Shown here in pieces: positions 58,798 through 64,000 of a DNA stretch of 64,000 nucleotides. Position numbers and translations under genes: made by a program. Positions within the stretch are counted from its first letter, which is position 1. The number at the start of each line of letters is the position of its first letter. Origin of the DNA: Rhizobium sp. G21 (GTDB lineage Bacteria; Pseudomonadota; Alphaproteobacteria; Rhizobiales; Rhizobiaceae); the NCBI RefSeq assembly GCF_014158035.1, contig NZ_JACFXW010000001.1, positions 3,264,001 through 3,328,000 on the forward strand, given 5' to 3'. Below the pieces are notes generated by a model. That model was not told the origin of the DNA. It did not search any database and was given only the letters and a program-made list of their open reading frames with translations.

Positions 58798-59303
58798 CGC
58801 GCGAAGCGCGAGAGAAGTTTTTCGGCTCGTTCCCGACCCCAGACGACGGCTGCCACGGGTCGAGCGGGCGAGACGTCTGCGCCTTGGCCCGGTTGCAGGA
58901 CGACCGTTTCGGAGCCGTCAGCCCTGGATACGGCGACCGCGCCCCTCAGAACGAAGACCGATGTCGTCCCCGCTGCCACGTCGACGATATAGGCGGTGCC
59001 GCGCACGGCAGCGATTGCTTGCGGCGTCAGGATCTGAAATGCGCCGCTGCCCGGTCTTACGTCGATCAGCACCGCCTTGCCGGTGATCGTCGCGCCGGCG
59101 GGTCGCGCTTGCTCTGGGCCGTCGGGTATACGGAGGCTTGCCGCCGCCTCCGCTTCCAGCACGAGGCCATTGGAGCAACGATAGACGACCCGCGGCGGAT
59201 CCGGGAGATCCTCGCGCTTGCAGGAGGCGTCGGCCGCACGCGCCGAAACCGCCACGGCAAGCGCCGAGAAGGCCAGCAGGAACAAGAGGGGCGAAGTCTT
59301 CAC
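58794..59303 (-). CDS. FecR-domain periplasmic protein
   Basis: Secreted protein of 169 residues with a signal peptide (MKTSPLLFLLAFSALAVAVS) and a FecR domain: GKAVLIDVRPGSGAFQILTP, AAVRGTAYIVDV, and FVLRGAVAVS. It starts with GTG, and its stop overlaps the cyclase start (ATGA). FecR plus CHASE2-cyclase pairs form a known two-gene signalling arrangement, where FecR may be a periplasmic partner of CHASE2. Confidence 0.85.
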   Translation of the reverse strand: MKTSPLLFLLAFSALAVAVSARAADASCKREDLPDPPRVVYRCSNGLVLEAEAAASLRIPDGPEQARPAGATITGKAVLIDVRPGSGAFQILTPQAIAAVRGTAYIVDVAAGTTSVFVLRGAVAVSRADGSETVVLQPGQGADVSPARPVAAVVWGRERAEKLLSRFAR

Positions 59304-59725
59304 GACAGTCTCTCGCTATATCTTGACGCGACGGAATCTTTATCGGATTGCAATCCCCGAATGTCAATTTGGCTTTGGCGACAGCGGGTGTTTTGATCGT
59401 TTTTGAAAGCGCCTCGCTGCATGCGCGCCAGTGAACCCTGGGCGCGGGCGAAACGGTGTTCGATAGGGGCGAGCCCTTCGCAAGCATGACGGAGAGCGCC
59501 GGGACACGGTGCGTGTCGAACCGCCGCCGTCCGCCGCTCGAGGTGTCGCAGCCGCATTTTGTTCATACGGCCGATCGAACTCTCGTGCGGGACGTTCCGG
59601 CGGTCGGATGAAGAATGAGCGGCGCCGGGTCGAACGTTTCGCCGAGGGCATGTGACGTCGCGCCTGCGACGTTTTCCACCGGCCGCGAGCGTCGCGGCCG
59701 GTGGAGTGCGCGTCTTTCGTCGAAC
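59304..59725. other. Intergenic region between FecR and the RTX-like protein
   Basis: About 420 bases with no gene I can support. It carries the promoter side of FecR and, at 59676-59704, a 29-base perfect hairpin (CCACCGGCCGCG stem, five-base loop) that probably ends the RTX transcript. Confidence 0.45.
59676..59704. terminator. Perfect 12-bp hairpin downstream of the RTX-like gene
   Basis: CCACCGGCCGCG and its exact complement separated by AGCGT. There is no T run on either strand, so its role as a terminator is uncertain. Confidence 0.4.
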
Positions 59726-60412
59726 TCAGATGAAGTCGCTGCTGTCGACGTCTGTGGCCTTCACGCCCAACAATGTGATCGTGTCGCCGCCGCCGAAGTC
59801 GATGATCGTGTTGGCGCCGGACTGCTTGATCGTCAACGCGGTGAGATCCGTGTCGATATAATCCTGCGCCAAGGCGCCGCCGACCGCGTCGAAGTCGGTG
59901 ATGGTGTCTTTCCCGTCACCGTCGTTGAAGATGAAATGATCCGACTGCGCTTGGCCGCTCAATCGGTCATTTCCCTTGCCGCCTTCGATATGGTCGATGC
60001 CCGAGCCGGCCTTGATCGTATCTTTTCCGCCGCCGCCATAGATCGAGTCTGAAATGAGCGAACCGGTGATCGCGTCATTGCCGGCCAGCGCAAATTCGTA
60101 GGCCGCCTCGACGCCCTGTTTCTTGACGATTCCGACGAAGGTCTTGGCGTCGATATCGACGTCTTCCACTTTCACAAACGGCCCGGTGCTCTTGGTGGAA
60201 AAAGTAACGTCCGTCACCGTTCCAGCCGTAACCAGGCCGAGTTTGTTGACCTTGAGATCCTCGCCGATGATCTGGATCTTCTCGCCGCCGTCGCTGTCGC
60301 GGTAAAGAACGCTGGTGTCCTTTGCTTGCTCCAGGAAGATCTTGTTAGGGTTGTAGAACGAGTCCAGTTCGCCGTATTTTCCCAAGCGGCTGTATAGGGT
60401 TACCTTCGCCAT
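59726..60412 (-). CDS. RTX-type calcium-binding secreted protein
   Basis: Protein of 228 residues with a novel N-terminal half (MAKVTLYSRLGKYGELDSFY...) and a C-terminal RTX domain with glycine-rich Ca2+-binding turns (YGGGGKDTIKAGSGIDHIEG, GKGNDRLSG). The end (IIDFGGGDTITLLGVKATDV) resembles a type I secretion signal. No signal peptide is present, as expected. GGAGAGG precedes the ATG. No T1SS genes are in the window. Confidence 0.8.
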   Translation of the reverse strand: MAKVTLYSRLGKYGELDSFYNPNKIFLEQAKDTSVLYRDSDGGEKIQIIGEDLKVNKLGLVTAGTVTDVTFSTKSTGPFVKVEDVDIDAKTFVGIVKKQGVEAAYEFALAGNDAITGSLISDSIYGGGGKDTIKAGSGIDHIEGGKGNDRLSGQAQSDHFIFNDGDGKDTITDFDAVGGALAQDYIDTDLTALTIKQSGANTIIDFGGGDTITLLGVKATDVDSSDFI

Positions 60413-60710
60413 GTTTTTCCTCTCCTGCGGTTCCGACGCGGCTTGCGTCTACTTTTTGCCGACCATTTCCATCGCTCCGTTCGGGAGCGCGGGTCTTTTG
60501 CGCCGTCTTTTAAATCTATGTGAGGTGAGGTCGGAGCGCGCAAGAGCAAATTTTAACGAAGTCTAAGATTGTTTCAAACAAGCCCGCTTTTCTCACCTCC
60601 ATCTGCCTGAAGAGTCGATGGAAAAGCGCTTAATATGACTATAATACTCATGTAATCTTGCGAAAAGACGCCCGGCCCGGTATGGCTTTGCCGCCGAGCA
60701 GGATGACGTC
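60413..60710. promoter_or_regulatory. Divergent promoter region with iron-box-like operator
   Basis: 298 bases between the divergent RTX and FhuF genes, AT-rich from 60530 to 60660. It contains a TGA-N9-TCA site at 60636-60650. Confidence 0.5.
60636..60650. promoter_or_regulatory. Iron-responsive operator-like site (TGA-N9-TCA) upstream of FhuF-like gene
   Basis: TGACTATAATACTCA fits the RirA-type TGA-N9-TCA consensus and has a TATAAT -10-like core inside it (60640-60645). It lies 61 bases before the FhuF-like start, where binding would block transcription. Confidence 0.65.
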
Positions 60711-61487
60711 ATGACCGACATACCCGAACTTATCACCTTCGACGAACGAGACCCGCATTGCCTGGATCTCGTCACGTCGGCAGGTCATGACTACCTGTCG
60801 GGCAGGTTTTTCCTGACCGCGCCTGACGGCAAGGTCGCCACACCGCTGGCCGCGCTTCTCGATGAAGCATTTTACGATACGCTGATCGCCGACTTCGCGC
60901 AGTTGCATCCGAACGTCGACAGGCGCGCCGCGACATCGTTGTGGAGTCTCTATTTCCTATCGACGAGCGGGATCGGCGTCATGACCGCCGCGATCGTTTA
61001 CCGCGTGCGCTTGCCGCTGGCGCTCGACGGCGTGGTCCTTCTTCACGACCGAAACGGGTCGCCGCAGGGTTTTCTCTTGCCGCATGGCGGGGCAAGGAGC
61101 GCCGATCCCATCGGCGTCGAGGCGCTGCAGAGCTTCGTGCGGGACTTTTGCACGCCGATCATCGAGGCGATCGCCCGCGGGCAGAAACTGTCCAAGCGGA
61201 TGCTGTGGAACAATCTCATCGTCTATCTCGACTGGATCATCCGCGAGATCGGCGCGCATCTCGGAGAAGCGGCCGTTGCAGATGTGATGGCGGCGTTGCA
61301 TGCGCCGCACTTCGTCGACGGCGCCAAAAATCCGCTGCATGGATTGCTGCGTCGCGACGAGACGTCCGGCGAGCCGATGCGCAAGGTGTGCTGCCTGCGT
61401 TACTGCGTGCCCGGAATCGGCGGTTGCGGCGGCCTTTGCCCTTTGCCGGAAGGTCGCGCTTCGGCCGTATCCATCGCCGCCGAATAG
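60711..61487 (+). CDS. fhuF: FhuF-like ferric siderophore reductase
   Basis: Protein of 258 residues of the FhuF family, 2Fe-2S proteins that reduce ferric siderophores in the cytoplasm to release iron. The C-terminal cluster motif CCLRYCVPGIGGCGGLC holds the four conserved cysteines, although the last pair is CxxxC where other FhuF have CxxC. ALDGVVLLHDRNGSPQGFLL and other conserved blocks are present. No siderophore uptake genes lie nearby. Confidence 0.85.
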   Translation: MTDIPELITFDERDPHCLDLVTSAGHDYLSGRFFLTAPDGKVATPLAALLDEAFYDTLIADFAQLHPNVDRRAATSLWSLYFLSTSGIGVMTAAIVYRVRLPLALDGVVLLHDRNGSPQGFLLPHGGARSADPIGVEALQSFVRDFCTPIIEAIARGQKLSKRMLWNNLIVYLDWIIREIGAHLGEAAVADVMAALHAPHFVDGAKNPLHGLLRRDETSGEPMRKVCCLRYCVPGIGGCGGLCPLPEGRASAVSIAAE

Positions 61488-61578
61488 CGTCCTTATCCCC
61501 AGCCTTGCGCTATCGAGCGTCATGCAAATGGCATAGTGTCGCGCTATCGACTCGAAAACACCAAAGAGGAAGACAGCG

Positions 61579-61887
61579 ATGATTGAACCGATGGGCGTCC
61601 TGATGCTCGGCTACGAAGGCGAGAACGAACTGAGCATTTTTCTGGGCGACGAACATGACGACGTCGTCTTCCGCTTCATCACGCTCGTCGGCGGAACGAG
61701 CGGCGAAACGCTGCGCTTCGAAGCCAGCGAGGGCATGACGGTCGCCGATTTCTTCGACGCGCTCGACGAAGAGGAAAGCGAAACCGAAATCGCCATTCTC
61801 GATTTCCTCGAGAAGGAACAGAACGCCGCCGTGCTCGTCGCCTTCGACGGCGAGCCGCGGATTTTCGCGGTCGACGATGAAGATTAA
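61579..61887 (+). CDS. Acidic hypothetical protein
   Basis: Protein of 102 residues, strongly acidic, with no membrane segment or signal peptide. Regular beta-strand-like pattern (IEPMGVLMLGYEGENELSIF, RFEASEGMTVADFFDALDEE). GAGGAAG precedes the ATG at good distance. I do not recognise the family. Convergent with the EamA gene, overlapping its stop by 4 bases. Confidence 0.7.
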   Translation: MIEPMGVLMLGYEGENELSIFLGDEHDDVVFRFITLVGGTSGETLRFEASEGMTVADFFDALDEEESETEIAILDFLEKEQNAAVLVAFDGEPRIFAVDDED

Positions 61888-62757
61888 TCGACGCGCATGC
61901 GACGCCGCGCGGCCTCTCGCCAAAGGGTGAAGAGGCCGGCGGCCACGATGATCAGCGAGCCGAGCACGATGTTCGCTTCCAGGCTTTCGCCGAACAGCAA
62001 GACGCCGATAAAGGCGGAGAGCATCAGCTGATAATAGGCGACCGGCTGCACCAGCACCGCATCGAGATGGTCATAGGCCTTGATCAGGCAGTAGTGGCTG
62101 GAAATGCCGGTGAGGCAGAGCAGCGCCATCCAGCCTAAGTCCCATCCCTGCATATTCGTCCAGAAGAACGGCCCGACGGCCGTGGCCAGCGCCGCGCCGG
62201 CAACGCCGGTGTAGAAGAAGCTCACGCCCGCATCGTCCGTGCGGCTCGCGAGCCTCGTCGCCACGGAATAGGCGGCGTTGATCAGCGCCGAAGCCAGCGG
62301 GATGAGCAGCGTCATGTCGAAGGTCGCGGGATTTGGCTTCAGGATGATCAGCACACCCAGCATGCCCACCCCGATCGCCGTCCAACGCCGCCAGCCCACC
62401 ACTTCCCCGAGAATGGGAACCGACAGCATCGCCACCACCAGCGGCGTGGCGGAAAAAATCGCCTGCGACTGAATGAGACCCGCCACCCGGAAGGACAGGA
62501 TGGTGACCATGATCTGGCGCGAGCAGAAGCCCGCGCAGGATCTGCAGATAAGGCCGGTTGGCCCGCACGGCGCCCTGCAACCCCTTGGAGGAGCGCGCCG
62601 CCATGACGGTCACGAAACCGGCGAAAGCCCAATAGCGGAACATCGTGATCAGCACGGGCGAATAGGCATGCGAGAGATGTTTGGAGATGGCGTCCTGGCA
62701 GGCGAAGATGGTGAAAGCCAGGAAGGCGAAGAGATAACCGGTCTTGTGAGGCGTCAT
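61884..62757 (-). CDS. EamA/DMT-family transporter, frameshifted
   Basis: Ten-helix membrane exporter of about 290 residues. The first frame from ATG 62757 (MTPHKTGYLFAFLAFTIFAC) fails at about 62520, where one extra C shifts it; the next frame resumes QIMVTILSFRVAGLIQSQAI and ends ...RRRMRVD. Both EamA repeats are present. The family typically exports amino acids or metabolites; its substrate here is unknown. Confidence 0.87.
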
Positions 62758-62929
62758 GGGAAGCGTGTCATCGTGTTGCGTCGTCCCCCTGGGGCCTGAT
62801 GAGCCTGTTCGCGCGATAATTCAAGGCTTTTGATGCTGGTCGACCGGCGATGAATATTAAGAATTCGTGTCTTCTGCGGGGCGGTGCTAAATTAGCGTCT
62901 GTTGGTTTTCTTAGGGAAGGAGAAACCGC

Positions 62930-63979
62930 ATGCGCCTGATATTCACGAATACCTCCGGGGCCGGCGTACAGGCTGCGCTGACCGGCGGAGAAGATTTTTA
63001 TCTCGCCAAGGATGTTTTTGGGAGCACGAACAGCTTCGCCATCTCCAGCGCGGACTCGAACCACCGCATTGATCTCTATGGAAGCATCGTGTCCGAAAAC
63101 GGCGTCGCCCTCGGCGATAGCAGCAGTGATACGAACAACCGCCTTTTCATTCACGACACTGGCGTCATCCGTACGCCGGACGACAACTCATCCTTTGGCG
63201 TTCTCGTCTATTCCAGCGCGTCACAGGTGACGAATGCTGGCCTGATCGAATCCTTTTACGGGGTGGTCTTTGAGGCGAATTCCGTTTCGACGACCTCTCG
63301 CCTGGTCAACTCGGGCAATATCGTCGGCTCAGATCCAACATATGGCGCCATCATCCGAGATGCTGCGGCGACGGAGACCATCATTATAGACAACTCTGGT
63401 ACTATCAGAGGTCCAAAATCGTTCACGTCCATCGGTGTCGGCGTCGACATCATCAACAATTCCGGGACGATGATCGGTGATGTCAATCTTGGCGGCGTCG
63501 ACGACAAATACAACGGCAAGAAGGGCGTCGTGAACGGTCTCGTCGATGGCGGCGACGGCGCCGACATCTTGAACGGCGGCGTCAAGCTCGACAATTTCGC
63601 CGGCGGGACGGGCACGGACACCTTGTATGGCTATCTCGGCAAGGACAAGCTCGCCGGCGGCGCTGACGCGGACACGTTCCTTTACAAGAACGTGGCGGAA
63701 TCGGTCGGCAAAACCGTCGACACGATTTCTGATTTCACCAAGGCGGACTTTGATCAGATCAACATGAACGCCATCGACGCAGACACCACCGCCAAAAACA
63801 ACCAGAATTTCACGTTCATCTCCAACAACGCCTTTTCGGGCGACGCGGGCGAACTGCGGTTCAACATTTCCGGCGGCAATACGACCGTACAGGCTGACAT
63901 CAATGGCGACGGAAAGGCCGATTTCGTATTGAGACTGACCGGCGCGATTTCGCTGGCGACTTCCGATTTCCTGCTCTGA
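62930..63979 (+). CDS. RTX-type secreted protein with beta-helix-like N-terminal region
   Basis: Protein of 349 residues without a signal peptide. The first 190 residues carry short repeats around NxG/SG turns (IDLYGSIVSENGVAL, NAGLIESFYG, VNSGNIVG, IDNSGTIRG, INNSGTMIG), like a right-handed beta-helix. The RTX part follows (VDGGDGADILNGGVKLDNFA, GGTGTDTLYG, AGGADADTFLYKN) and it ends TGAISLATSDFLL, a type I secretion-like tail. A strong GGAAGGAGAAACC site precedes the ATG. It resembles rhizobial exoproteins of the RTX class. Confidence 0.82.
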   Translation: MRLIFTNTSGAGVQAALTGGEDFYLAKDVFGSTNSFAISSADSNHRIDLYGSIVSENGVALGDSSSDTNNRLFIHDTGVIRTPDDNSSFGVLVYSSASQVTNAGLIESFYGVVFEANSVSTTSRLVNSGNIVGSDPTYGAIIRDAAATETIIIDNSGTIRGPKSFTSIGVGVDIINNSGTMIGDVNLGGVDDKYNGKKGVVNGLVDGGDGADILNGGVKLDNFAGGTGTDTLYGYLGKDKLAGGADADTFLYKNVAESVGKTVDTISDFTKADFDQINMNAIDADTTAKNNQNFTFISNNAFSGDAGELRFNISGGNTTVQADINGDGKADFVLRLTGAISLATSDFLL

Positions 63980-64000
63980 CGCGCGTCGCCCAGTCCGTCA

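Noticed and set aside
60473-60489. Hairpin CGCTCC/GGGAGCG followed by a short T run
   Set aside because: It lies in the upstream region of the minus-strand RTX gene, with no plus-strand gene ending there, so I do not call it a terminator.

Overview
The window is about 63-65% GC by eye. Its gene content points to an alphaproteobacterium of the Hyphomicrobiales (Rhizobiales), most like Rhizobiaceae. The evidence is a heterotetrameric sarcosine oxidase in the order B-D-A-G, a liv transporter with the rhizobial small protein between livF and livK, a PreT/PreA pyrimidine catabolic cluster, thuAB, a HmuQ-type haem oxygenase, two TGA-N9-TCA sites of the kind bound by rhizobial RirA, and RIME-like palindromes. 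The exact genus cannot be told from the sequence.

Layout. 1-271: start of cysD (minus), cut by the window edge. 0.58-8.4 kb: methylamine-side catabolism, with soxBDAG and a dimethylglycine/sarcosine dehydrogenase-like flavoprotein. 8.8-14.4 kb: branched-chain amino acid ABC transporter livHMGF, a small membrane protein and livK. 14.5-23.9 kb and 32.4-35.1 kb: two arms of a reductive pyrimidine degradation island. The first holds an NMT1/THI5-type ABC transporter, a cupin, dihydropyrimidinase, a beta-ureidopropionase-type amidohydrolase and a RutR-like regulator. The second holds PreT/PreA. Both arms carry nearly the same RutR-like operator. Two toxin-antitoxin modules, RIME repeats and a DUF559 gene sit in or beside the first arm. 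24.5-32.3 kb: accessory and membrane genes (EamA and SMR exporters, a voltage-sensor K+ channel, a TauE/SafE permease, a DNA-repair exonuclease/ligase pair, a DMSP-lyase-like cupin, MscS), plus an isolated short unit with a 24-codon ORF. 35.4-37.6 kb: pobR/pobA. 37.6-39.1 kb: putative iron-controlled haem oxygenase operon. 39.1-41.7 kb: ECF sigma factor with YCII partner, DUF423 protein and truncated haemoglobin. 41.8-43.7 kb: thuAB behind a LacI-type operator. Then tRNA-Arg(CCG) and a MYG1 protein.

45.9-64 kb is a cell-surface and secretion region. Its main feature is one giant autotransporter gene of about 10.6 kb. It has a signal peptide, 18 cadherin-like repeats of about 101 residues, 11 almost identical Ig-like repeats of 91 residues plus one diverged copy, and a beta-barrel ending in Phe. 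It is followed by a FecR/CHASE2-cyclase pair, two RTX-type secreted proteins, an FhuF-like ferric-siderophore reductase behind an iron-box-like operator, and an EamA exporter.

A strong technical signal runs through the window. At least 16 genes are broken by one- or two-base indels, mostly single missing bases in short homopolymers. In each case the conserved protein continues in the next frame. I read these mainly as consensus errors rather than real pseudogenes, and I give the reconstructed gene spans.
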